A stretch of 64,000 nucleotides of DNA from DATKJY01 sp964540105. GTDB taxonomy: Bacteria > Zixibacteria > MSB-5A5 > GN15 > FEB-12. Location of the stretch: the NCBI GenBank assembly GCA_964540105.1, contig CAZILL010000002.1, positions 868,001-932,000 on the forward strand, written 5' to 3'. The position numbers and the translations under genes were made by a program. This document shows, one piece after another, positions 33,581-43,900 of the stretch. The notes under the pieces were generated by a model that saw only the letters and a list, made by a program, of their open reading frames with translations, had not been told where the DNA came from and did not search any database. The stretch's first letter is position 1; every line of letters starts with the position of its first letter.

Positions 33581-33698
33581 CAGGTAGATCTGTTGGGATT
33601 TACTCAGTCGCCCCAACACTAATCTGTCGAGGCGGGACTAAGTAGCAGTCACCTCAGTGTGATTTGTTGTTATAATAGGACCACCTCCTTTCTACTGT
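33581..33698 (-). ncRNA. Small structured transcript or mini-gene of unknown nature
   Basis: On the minus strand a promoter (33705-33733) leads into a consensus Shine-Dalgarno AAAGGAGGTGG (33680-33690). No ATG/GTG/TTG opens a useful frame at the right distance. The frame 33638-33676 opens with ATT or ATA, 5-8 bases after the Shine-Dalgarno, and would encode only about 11-12 residues ('TTNHTEVTAT' then stop). A 10-bp hairpin with G-U pairs (33609-33618 with 33625-33634, loop of 6) follows, then the terminator at 33548-33580. It could be an sRNA, a leader-peptide device or a non-ATG micropeptide. Confidence 0.5.
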
Positions 33699-33704
33699 AA
33701 CCCC

Positions 33705-33733
33705 AATAAACAGTCCATCTCTCCATCTTGCAA
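33705..33733 (-). promoter_or_regulatory. Candidate promoter of the small minus-strand unit
   Basis: Minus strand TTGCAA (33728-33733), 17 bp, TTTATT (33705-33710). Predicted start near 33698, 8 nt before the AAAGGAGGTGG motif. Confidence 0.45.
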
Positions 33734-33848
33734 GATTAAACAGACGAACTCGATGCGTTTTTTTCTCGGGCTACGCATTCAAAGTCTATCCGAAGATAAT
33801 GTTCTTTGGCCGTCTAACAAGATAGACAGATAGTCCGATATAACTGGT

Positions 33849-34313
33849 ATGGCATCGCAAAAAAGAACGCCGGCGCAGCGCTCTGCCGGCTCCCCTGACC
33901 TTCTCAACTGGAGCCCGATCTTTTCTGTTCAGATCGACGCCATGGACAAACAGCATCAGCACCTGATCAGTCTTGCCAATTACCTCCTGATCGCTGAGAA
34001 GAATGGTGATAGCCGGGAAGCCGTTGGCCGGGTCCTGGCCAGCTTAGTGGAGTACACTCATAAACACTTCGCTTCCGAAGAGCGACTTATGCAGGAGATT
34101 CGCTTCCCCGGACTTTCGGAGCACAAGGAGCAGCATGAACAGATCTGTCGGAGTATTATAGATCTGGAGAATCGCTTCAACAATGGGCAGAGCGTACTTG
34201 CTTCAGAGGTCGTCTACACGATCCGCAATTGGCTGGTGAACCATGTACAGGCCGCCGACCGGATGTACGGCATTCATTCCAGGAGACATCGTAAGGCGCT
34301 TGCCAAGGTTTGA
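33849..34313 (+). CDS. Bacteriohemerythrin
   Basis: A 154-aa single-domain hemerythrin. All seven expected diiron ligands can be assigned: His36 (DKQHQHL), His73 and Glu77 (HKHFASEE), His92 and His96 (EHKEQH), His132 and Asp137 (HVQAAD). Such proteins bind O2 reversibly, delivering or sensing oxygen, often in microaerophiles or anaerobes with oxygen-sensitive enzymes. That fits a genome with ferredoxin oxidoreductases. An N-terminal 18-residue extension is unstructured. It is apparently monocistronic. Confidence 0.9.
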   Translation: MASQKRTPAQRSAGSPDLLNWSPIFSVQIDAMDKQHQHLISLANYLLIAEKNGDSREAVGRVLASLVEYTHKHFASEERLMQEIRFPGLSEHKEQHEQICRSIIDLENRFNNGQSVLASEVVYTIRNWLVNHVQAADRMYGIHSRRHRKALAKV

Positions 34314-34395
34314 ATGGGCTTCGTCGCGAATCACGCCCGCACTCACTTCTTTCGAAAGTAATTGACCCTGCCGTGCCGTGTCTCTTTCTTCCGGC

Positions 34396-36483
34396 ATGCC
34401 GCACCTGACCACTTCGTCTCCGCTGCAGTATATCAAAGGGGTCGGTCCTCGGAAAGCCGAGCTTCTCACTCGGGCCGGTCTGAAAACCGTCGCAGATATC
34501 CTCTACTATTTCCCTCGCGCCTACCTTGATCGAACCTCTGTTCGCCCCATCGGCCAGATTCGCATCGGCGAGTATGTAACTGTCATTGGCGTCGTCAAAG
34601 CCCACGGCCTCCTATACGGCAAGAGACGACGATACGAGGTCATTCTCGATGACGGCACCGGCTCGATCGAATTAGTCTGGTTTCAGGGAGTCTCCTACTG
34701 GCGCAGTACATTCGAAAAGGGACAGATCTATGCTGCCTCCGGCATGGTCAGTTCCTTCATGGGCACGCAGATCATTCACCCCGATCTGGAACGTCTCGAG
34801 GACAATAGTGACCGTATGATTCATGCGGGGCGCATAATCCCCATATACCCTCAGACAGCCGAGTTGTCAAAGGTCGGGTTAAACAGCAAAGGGATGAGAC
34901 GTCTTACCACGGTCGTTTTCGATCAACTATCAGATCAGCTTCACGATCCGCTGCCCGATGAAGAGCGGCTTAGCCTTAACCTTCCCAAACTCCACGATGC
35001 GGTGCGCGCCATTCACTATCCAGAGTCGCGCGAAGAGATCGAACTCTCCCGAAGGCGACTGGCCTACGACGAGCTGCTCGAACTGCAATTCTTCGTCTAC
35101 CCCAACAAGGGGAGGAAGCAGGTCGTGATCAAAACTCACCAATATCAGCCAGCTACCGACAAAGTCGATCAATTCCGTTCAGGGTTGGCCTTTTCCTTAA
35201 CTCATGGACAGAGCAAAGCAATTGACGAAATCTTCGCCGACCTTCAGTCCCCTCATCCGATGGCCCGGTTGTTGCAGGGAGATGTCGGTTGCGGCAAGAC
35301 TGTTGTTGCCCTCGCGGCCTGCGTTCATGCCGCCGAGAACAATCTCCAGAGCGCCTTCATGGTCCCTACTGAAATTCTTGCCGACCAGCACTACCGCAAC
35401 TGGAAGCAGCTATGCGAATCGGTGGGTGTTCGCGTCGGGCTGGTCACAGCGAGTCTCGGGTCGGCGCGAAAGAAACAGATTGCGGCCAACTGCGCCGACG
35501 GTCACATCGACGTGCTCATCGGCACCCACGCCCTCATTTATGATTACATCACCTTTCCGAGGCTCGGGCTGGTTATCATCGACGAGCAGCATCGTTTCGG
35601 AGTCGAGCAGCGCGGCAGACTCTACCGCAAGGGAGACAACCCCGATCTTCTGGTCATGACGGCTACTCCGATTCCGCGAACTCTGGCTCTGACACTTTAC
35701 AGCGATCTTGATATATCCACAATCCCCGAACTTCCCCCTGGGCGAAGGCCGTCCCGGACCGTCTGGCGTTCCGCCGTCACCCGCGACAAGGTCTATGCTT
35801 TCGTCCGTGACCAGGTATCCACCGGTGGACAAGCGTATATCGTCTTTCCACTCATCGAGCAATCGGAACAGTCCGATCTTCAGAGTGCGGAGAGCGCCTT
35901 CAATGAGCTCTCAGCCGGCCCGCTGCGCGGCGTATCGGTAGGTCTGGTTCATGGGCGCATAAAGGCTGCAGAACGAGACGCGACTCTGGAGCAGTTCCGA
36001 CAAGGGACCCTCAAAGTACTCATCGCTACGACCGTAATAGAAGTTGGTCTCGATAATCCTAACGCCACCGTGCTTGTGATCGAACAAGCCGAAAGATTCG
36101 GGCTTGCGCAGCTTCACCAGCTCCGAGGACGGGTCGGGCGCGGCGAGCGGCAGGCCACGGTCGTCGCGCTGGCCTATCAGCCGCTGTCGGATATGGCTCG
36201 TCGCCGTCTCGACTACTTTGCGAGCACGACCGACGGTTTCGCTATTTCCGAAGCCGATCTCGAGCTCCGGGGACCGGGTGAAATCTTCGGCCTGCGCCAG
36301 TCCGGCCTGCCTGAACTGCGCGTAGCAAATCTCGGTCGTGATGGCGATCTCCTCGAGTCCGCCCGCACTCTGCTCGAACGGCTTCACCAGAACCAGAACC
36401 ATCTTGACATAGCGTATCAATCCTTTTATCAGTACCTCTCGGCGCAAGCAGGGGAGCGCGATGTTCCCCTCGGTGGGGGATAG
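34396..36483 (+). CDS. recG: RecG, ATP-dependent DNA helicase
   Basis: A 695-aa superfamily 2 helicase that remodels stalled forks and branched DNA. An N-terminal wedge/OB domain ('LQYIKGVGPRKAELLTRAGL') binds the junction. Helicase motif I (GDVGCGKT), motif II (DEQH), motif III (TATPIPRT) and motif VI (QLRGRVGRG) are all present. The C-terminal RecG domain has 'FGLRQSGLPELRVANL'. I start at ATG 34396; a GTG at 34378 is possible. The DUF1844 gene follows after 32 bp. Confidence 0.95.
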   Translation: MPHLTTSSPLQYIKGVGPRKAELLTRAGLKTVADILYYFPRAYLDRTSVRPIGQIRIGEYVTVIGVVKAHGLLYGKRRRYEVILDDGTGSIELVWFQGVSYWRSTFEKGQIYAASGMVSSFMGTQIIHPDLERLEDNSDRMIHAGRIIPIYPQTAELSKVGLNSKGMRRLTTVVFDQLSDQLHDPLPDEERLSLNLPKLHDAVRAIHYPESREEIELSRRRLAYDELLELQFFVYPNKGRKQVVIKTHQYQPATDKVDQFRSGLAFSLTHGQSKAIDEIFADLQSPHPMARLLQGDVGCGKTVVALAACVHAAENNLQSAFMVPTEILADQHYRNWKQLCESVGVRVGLVTASLGSARKKQIAANCADGHIDVLIGTHALIYDYITFPRLGLVIIDEQHRFGVEQRGRLYRKGDNPDLLVMTATPIPRTLALTLYSDLDISTIPELPPGRRPSRTVWRSAVTRDKVYAFVRDQVSTGGQAYIVFPLIEQSEQSDLQSAESAFNELSAGPLRGVSVGLVHGRIKAAERDATLEQFRQGTLKVLIATTVIEVGLDNPNATVLVIEQAERFGLAQLHQLRGRVGRGERQATVVALAYQPLSDMARRRLDYFASTTDGFAISEADLELRGPGEIFGLRQSGLPELRVANLGRDGDLLESARTLLERLHQNQNHLDIAYQSFYQYLSAQAGERDVPLGGG

Positions 36484-36515
36484 GCCCCTCACCGACATGA
36501 CCTTCTGGAGGACTT

Positions 36516-36848
36516 ATGAACGACGATACAATCGACATGCCCTTCTATCAGCTCATTCTCTCATTGCAGTCAGCGGCAGCGCTCCATATGGGGAAAGTCA
36601 TGTCGCCCGTGAGCGGTGAAATCGAGCGCGACTTGAATTCGGCTAAGGGGACTATTGACTTGATTGAGATGATCCAGCGCAAGACAGTCGGCAATCTCAC
36701 TGCCGATGAAAAGAAGTTCCTCGACCACATTGTGTTCGAGCTGAGGCTTAATTACGTTGACGAGACCGCAAAAGACAAGGCGTCTCCGGCGGAGAACCCA
36801 ACGCTCAATTCCAACGCTTCTCCGGCCGACAATGAAAAGAAGAGCTGA
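36516..36848 (+). CDS. DUF1844 family protein
   Basis: A 110-aa protein with the DUF1844 pattern 'FYQLILSLQSAAALHMG' and 'AKGTIDLIEMIQRKTVGNL...EKKFLDHIVFELRLNYV'. The fold is helical; the function is not established. A GGAGG motif lies 8 bases before the ATG. The last 30 residues are polar and disordered. It is probably cotranscribed with recG. Confidence 0.8.
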   Translation: MNDDTIDMPFYQLILSLQSAAALHMGKVMSPVSGEIERDLNSAKGTIDLIEMIQRKTVGNLTADEKKFLDHIVFELRLNYVDETAKDKASPAENPTLNSNASPADNEKKS

Positions 36849-36938
36849 GTTTCAGTCCAACTTCGTCTGAACGCTTGACTCCATGGTATAACACCTTGCG
36901 AGCAGACGGTTTGGAGAACAACCGGACCCCAATTTCGC

Positions 36939-36967
36939 TTGATTTTGCGTCGATAATCGGCTATTTT
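36939..36967 (+). promoter_or_regulatory. Promoter of murB, predicted leaderless start
   Basis: TTGATT (36939-36944), 17 bp, TATTTT (36962-36967). The expected start point about 7 bases on coincides with the murB ATG at 36974, and no Shine-Dalgarno sequence is present. Confidence 0.5.
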
Positions 36968-36973
36968 TTGTGA

Positions 36974-37924
36974 ATGGATAAGATGGTAGAACAACGTACG
37001 CCCGCCATACCGATGGCTACTCTCATTGAGGCTTTTGGGCCAAACTTGGAGTTTGCCAAGAGCACTGCCGATTTGACCAGTTACCGGACCGGCGGACGGG
37101 CCAAGTATTTCCTCTCGGCCCGCTCAGCATCGGAGATCACGAGAGCCATCGAGTCTGCTACCCGCTTTGAGATTCCGTTTTTTGTCATTGGAGGAGGAAG
37201 CAATCTCCTCATCTCCGACGACGGTTATGACGGCCTGATCATCAAGGTCGACGTTACCGGAATTGCTCTTGTCGATGAAACCCACATCGACTGTGGCGCC
37301 GGCGAAGAGCTGATGGCTCTAGTGAACTTTGCCTCTGAGCGCTCTCTGACCGGCATCGAGTTCCTCGCGGGCATCTGGGGTTCTGTCGGCGGCGCGGTTT
37401 ACGGCAACGCGGGCGCCTTCGGCGGCGAGATAGGACACACTATCTCGGAGCTGACGATCGTTGGCCATGACGGGACTGTACGGACCGTCGCTCCGGACTA
37501 TTGCCGATTCGGTTACCGTGATTCCTATCTCAAGTCCACCCACGAAGTCGTTGTCGGTGTCCGAGTAGCGCTGCAGCACGGGGAGCGTCAAGCGATTGTC
37601 GATAAGGTGTCTGAGATTCTGAAATTGCGTGAATCGAAGCATCCTAACGATGCACTCACTGCGGGCTGCTTCTTCAAGAATATTCCCGATCCAAAGGAGA
37701 AGTTCGGAAAGCTCCCGGCCGGACGATTGCTTGAAGAAGTTGGTGCGAAGTCGCTTCGGGTCGGTGGAGCGGGTGTTTTCGAGAAGCACGCTAATATCAT
37801 CGTCAACAATGGCAACGCGACCTCCAAAGATATCCGCAATCTGGCCGATATATTGAAGGCGAGGGTGCGGGAACGATTTGGCATTGATCTCCAGGAGGAG
37901 GTCATTCAGGTCGGCAGCTTTTGA
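36974..37924 (+). CDS. murB: MurB, UDP-N-acetylenolpyruvoylglucosamine reductase
   Basis: A 316-aa FAD enzyme that reduces UDP-GlcNAc-enolpyruvate with NADPH to UDP-MurNAc in peptidoglycan synthesis. FAD-binding motifs 'TSYRTGGRAKYFLSA' and 'GGGSNLLISDDGYDGLII' and the 'GIEFLAGIWGSVGGAVYGNAG' segment are typical. The motif that normally carries the catalytic serine (GSxFKNP) reads 'AGCFFKNI' here, with Cys232 in its place, a variant known in some MurB proteins. Length and domain content fit type II MurB. It probably lacks an mRNA leader. Confidence 0.93.
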   Translation: MDKMVEQRTPAIPMATLIEAFGPNLEFAKSTADLTSYRTGGRAKYFLSARSASEITRAIESATRFEIPFFVIGGGSNLLISDDGYDGLIIKVDVTGIALVDETHIDCGAGEELMALVNFASERSLTGIEFLAGIWGSVGGAVYGNAGAFGGEIGHTISELTIVGHDGTVRTVAPDYCRFGYRDSYLKSTHEVVVGVRVALQHGERQAIVDKVSEILKLRESKHPNDALTAGCFFKNIPDPKEKFGKLPAGRLLEEVGAKSLRVGGAGVFEKHANIIVNNGNATSKDIRNLADILKARVRERFGIDLQEEVIQVGSF

Positions 37925-37988
37925 TTACAGGAGACCATATCGAACCTTATTTAACGAACTGACTTGAACGAAGAGAAGCGAGTTACTT

Positions 37989-40900
37989 GTGAACTTGCCG
38001 GCGTCGAATCGCACGCTGACACACATCACCCTACTGCTGATGGTCGCGCTGTTGACCCCATCAGCCCACGCGGTCATCGGATTCCAGGCCACCCTTGACA
38101 GCCCCGATCGTGTTGTTTCCTATTACGATGACATACTCTATCCCTTTTCCGCCGCACTGAATCCGAAGACGCACCCGCTACTTTCACCTAATCTCAATTT
38201 CTCGGGAAAACTGGAGAGCGCCGACTTCAAGAACAAGCAGCTCCGTTTCAAGACAGAGTATCGCCCGGGTTACTCGCTCATCCCAGCCGCTGTCGATGCC
38301 GAACAGTTCCTTTCCTACCGGATCGCCAAAGGAAACACCGACAAACTCATGGAGAGCGTCCGTCGATCCCGTTTTGACCAGAAACCGCAAGCCGGTCGTT
38401 CGGGACTTAATATCGGTGTCGCACTCCCCAAACGACTTGATCGAATCTTCGGTGAAGGGGGTGGGAACCTCAAGGTCACTGGTTATCGCCGAATCTCATT
38501 CTCGGGACGATCTCAGTGGTCCGATGCGGCCAGCACCGATCTGTACCGTCAAAGCAAATTCCCTGCCCTCAATATGGAACAAGCCTACCAGTTCGGCATT
38601 GAGGGGACGATCGGCAGCAAGATCAGCGTGAGGGTGACCGAGGATAGCCAGACCGATATCCCCCTCGCCAACCGTCTGATTATTCGATACAAAGGGGACG
38701 ACGACGACATTCTGAAAGCTGTTGAAGCTGGCAACACCACTCTTGACTTGCCGAACACCCAATTCGTTGGCTACTCGGGTCAGATTCATGGCCTCTTTGG
38801 GTTCAAGGCTGTCGCCAAGGTTGGTCGGCTCTCCCTGACCGGCATTATGTCGCAGGAAAAGGGCTCCTCGGAGCGCTCAACCATCTCATCGTCGGGAGAA
38901 CAGAATGCGCAGTACATCAGAGATTTTCAGAATACGGAGGCGCGTATTTTCGATTTAGGGGGAAGACTCGGGCCCGACAGCTTGTATCCCAACGATCGCA
39001 TCGAGCGGTTGATTGTCTATGAATACGTCCAGGAAACTGACGTTTCCCGTTTGAAAGCCCGACTTGTCGTCAATCCGCTCAATCTGGAGCAGGATTCCAG
39101 TGCGATGGAACCCTCGAAGGTCGAAGTCAAGGGATACAAGGTCAAGGAAGTTGATCAGTCCAAGTACGAAGTCCGCGACGATTCGATCGGCAATAAGCAC
39201 TACATCTACTTCAAGTCGACCCAAATGTACTCTTTTGGAGTATTCATGGAAGTTAGGCGTTCTGCCGGTCCAGACGCGGGAAAGCTCACACGCTTCGGCG
39301 ACATTAGCATCACCGACTCGTCAGCGATCGAGAAGCCGATGGTCTTGAAAATGATCTACTCGAGCCGGGCGCAAACGGATCCCAGTCACCCGGTTTACGA
39401 TTACATGTGGCGCAACTGCTACAATGTCCCCGTGAACGCTAACATCGCTGATCTTGACGTTAAAGTATTCAAAGGACTCCCCAACAATGAAGGGGCCACA
39501 TCCAGTCTCGATTACCAGACTGCCAACGATCAATCGCAGGGAAATTATCTGAGGATTTTCGGTCTGGATCAATACAAGGGAAACAGCAATGTGCGCACAC
39601 CGGATAATAAAGTCGATGATCGCCGAGAAATCTACAACCCGGACTGGGGCTTACTGATCTTCCCCAGTCGGTATCCGTTTAATTCCGATACGACTTTCTC
39701 CGACGAGAACGGTACCAGCACGGCCAAACTGATCCAGAAAGTTCCCAGTATCTATCACTACACCTCGACGACGGAGAAGACTCAAAATAGCCACTACTAT
39801 ATCCAGCTGTCGAGCAAAGCTCGAAGCTCTCTCATACGCCTCAACAAAGTGAACATCATCGAAGGCTCGGACCGGGTAACGCTCAATGGGGCGCCGCTGG
39901 CACGCGGCACCGACTACAGTATCGATTACAACTTTGGGTCCATCACTTTGCTTACGCCCCGAGCTAACGATCCGAATGCGGTAGTCAATGTCGACTTTGA
40001 ATACGCTCCATTCCTTTCCCTTCAGAAGAAGACTCTCCTCGGTGTGCGTGCCGAATACGAGTGGAGCGAGAATTTCAAATTCGGCGGAACCGTTCTCTAC
40101 AAGTCCGACAAAGCTCAGGATCGTAAACCGCGTGTCGGTCAGGAAACCGCCGAGATGCTCGTTATGGATTTCGACACCCGTTTCAGAATAACTCCCAGCT
40201 TCCTGACCAAGGCGGTTGATGCCCTCCCGTTGGTCACCACCGAGGTGCCATCTGCGATCAATTTTTCGGCGGAAGTGGCCCAGTCCCGCCCCAACCCGAA
40301 CGTCGACAACGCCGCATACATAGATGACTTCGAATCGGCGGTGGAGCAGCTCAGCCTGGGAATGACTCGCACCAACTGGACCAAATCGTCTCTCCCGAAA
40401 CAGCTCGTGCCTAGGAACTCATCAGAAAGTCAATATGCCCGCGCCAAGCTCCTGTGGCATAACCCACTGGGAGGCGTGCAAGTCGACTCCGTTTACAATC
40501 GCGACAAGGCGCCCGGCGAGGGAACGATCAACTCGTTTCGCATGATTTATCGACCGGAAACATCCCCCTCCTGGGCCGGAATCATGACCTACTTTGCCTC
40601 GCGCGTTGATCCCAAGCGGGCCCAGCTCTTCGAAGTACGCCTGAAGGGAAACAAAGGTGTCCTTCACTTTGACTTCGGGAAAATTACCGAGACCATCGAT
40701 CCGAACTACATCGCGACTGAGGACACCAGCAGTAAGGGTCGCATTGACGACTTCGAAGACGTTGGACTCGACGGCAAGGCAGATGAGCAGGAATATGTGG
40801 TCATCAATGGTGACACGACTTGGCAAAACGACACCCTTCACGACCCAAGCGGTGACAATTGGTATTTTCAGGGGGAAGGGAAATGCCCGGTCGCGAACTG

Positions 40901-43900
40901 CAACGCCGATACATTTCAGGCGCTGATAAGAGATCCAAACTCTCCCATATTCTATGACTGGCTGAACGGAACCGAAGGAAACCTGAAAGATCCGGCCGTC
41001 ATCGGAAAACCTGACCAACAGAAGCTCGGGCAGGTGCTCAGCACTGAAAACCGCTATTTCTCGTATAAGATCGACTTATCCAACAGTCCCTTCCGGATCG
41101 AAAGCTCCAAAAGAGGAGATTGGTACACGTATCGGATACCAATCCGCGATTCCTCCGCGCTTGACAAGATCGTCAGAGACGATTCGACTCAATCGCCCAA
41201 GTGGTCAGATATCTGGCATGTGCGCGTCTGGATGGAAACCCCCCGCGACAAGCAACCTGAAACCGCTAGCGTGGAAATTGCCGCGTGGTACTTCGTACAG
41301 TCCAATTGGGCCGACACATTGCTTTCGAAGCCGCGCTCCCTTGACACGGCGCGGTTTCTTGCCGCCTCGGTCAGCACCGAGGATGGCACGTTCACCAAGC
41401 CCGATGACGTCCCAGACGTCGTGGACAAGACCAATAACGTCACTGAGCCCCAACGGGGGTTGGCACTCGTGTATAACAACTTTCGTTCGGGTGATACCGG
41501 CATGGTGGTCAAGCGACTCCTCTCCGTCGAGAAATACACAGGTTATCGTCGGATGAAAATGTACGTGCACGGAGATGAGCACGTCGACCGATCACGCCAG
41601 CCACGTTTCTTCTTTCGACTTGGTCGGGACTCACTCAACTACTATGAGTACTTTACCCAGCTCCGCCCGGGATGGAACGACAGCAACGAGGTCAATATCG
41701 ACTTCAACGAGTTAACCGCGCTCAAAGTGTCGTCGGAGAAATCGACCGAGAAGTATCGGGTGAAGGGGGCGCCCAGCATCAACGATGTCATCTACTTTGC
41801 CGCCGGCATCACTGTCGATTCTGCCAGTGCTCCCATCGGCGTCGCTGATTCCGGTCAGGTTTGGCTCGATGAACTGCGCGTCACCGACGTGCGCCGCGAC
41901 CGCGGCAACGCCGGGCGCGTGCATGTCGACGGATCGTTCGCGGATCTCATCACCTACAATGCCTCATGGTTAAAGCGTGACCCATTTTTCCGTGGTGTTT
42001 CAGCTGCGACCCGTGGCGGCGGAGGTGACAACCTCGGTAGCGGGAGCACTCAGATAACCTATGACTACAGCGTCACTCTGAACCTGGACAAGTTCCTTCC
42101 GCGATCCTGGACCCCTCGGTTGCCGGTTTCTTACAGTTACTTCAACGATGTCAAGATCCCGCTCTTGCGCACGGGTTCTGATATCATTCTTCCGAAAACG
42201 GCCAGCGATTCTGAAAAGAGCACGATCGAAACTCACAATTTCAGCGTGAACGAGGCCTTCAGCCGGAAGGGAAGGAACCCGCTCTTCAATCTGCTTCTGA
42301 ATCGCCAGAGCGCCAGCTTCTCCTACGGACGTAGCACGAGCCGATCGGCCACGAATCCGCTGATGCTCGGCGAGAATTACAATATCAACGGAAACTTCGA
42401 CATGGCGGTGCAGAAACCGCCTGTTCTTCCCATTTTCTTCTGGGCGAAGCCGATCCCAATCCTGAAGAGAATCTCAAAGTCAAAGCTTGGACTCTATCCA
42501 ACCACCTGGCAGTGGTCCGGACGGTTCAATCGAGATCTCTCCATCACCACCGATATCAATAGGAACACCGTGAGTTCCCTCAGGCGAACCATGGACTTAC
42601 AGACCAACCTCAACTACAAGGTGTTCGACAACCTCTCGGCTACCTACAGCTACCAAACTGTGCGCGATATTTCCGATCCCGATCTGGTCACGCTTTCGAT
42701 ACGAAAACTTCGTCTGGGTATTGAAACAAACTACTCGCAGAACTTCTCGTCTACCTACGATCCGAAGCTCTTCACCTTCCTTACTACGGGATTCCAGTTT
42801 AGCAGCACGTACACCGATCGCTACGAGCGCCCTACCGATTCCCGTGCCGCAAGTCTGTCGAGTTCATGGTCGGTCTCCGGCACGTTTCGCCACCTTTCCT
42901 TCCTCGGCGGGGATCGTTCACAACCGGGTGCAGCCTCCGCGACCGGTCGTGGCTTTATCGATTCCTCGGCCGCGAAAGTGAAAAAGACCGGCCGACCTCT
43001 GTACGATTACCCTTTGTCACTCCTCCGCTTTCTCACCGGCTGGATACAGCCGATCGGCTATCGCTACAGCACGGGTTACAATAATTCGCTTCCCGGAGTC
43101 AAGGATCGCCCCAATTTTGGGTACCGACTCGGACTCTATCGCTTCGCAGACGTCCCTACCGTCCGCGTCAGCCAGACCGTGACTGCCGGAGAGAGCGAGA
43201 ACTACGAACTCTCCTCAGGTTTCGGTTTCCTGGGCGGGTTGTCCACCGATGTGCGCTTTCGCCGAGCGATCACGCGTGATCTCATCAGGCAGGGAAGTCG
43301 TTACGAGAATGTCAGCACCGGCTGGCCCGACCTGAGCATTCGCATTAATCGCTTCACGAAATTCCCTTTTGTCAAAGATCTTGTCAATCGGTTCATTACG
43401 GTGTTTGCCCCGCAAACATCCTATACTCGTCAGACCAAAGAGCAACGCGACCTCTCGGCCGGCTATCTCACGAGTCGATCGATCTCTACCGATCGCAGTC
43501 CGCTCCTGTCCGTCACCTTCCGAGTGTTTCGCTCGCTGTCAATGTCCGGCTCGTACGGCACTGGTTCGTCCAATGACTTTAGTTACAACCAGACCACGGG
43601 AACGCTGCAAACGGAGTCCCGAACCCGCCAAAGCTCTGTAGCCCTTACGGCTCGTTACAGCTTCACCGCGCCCGGCGGGCTGCGCATCCCTCTCCTGGGG
43701 AGGCTGAAGTTCAACTCGGTGATGAGCATCGATGTCAATGTGAGAAAGAGTACTCGCTACGGAGAGTCCAGGGCTGCAGGCGAACGCTTCAAGAAAAACA
43801 CCGATAACTCCGACTTCTCCGTCAACCCTGTCATCAGTTACAGTTTCAGTCAGCAACTGAAAGGAGGACTGCAGGGAACCTGGCAGGATACCAACGACGC

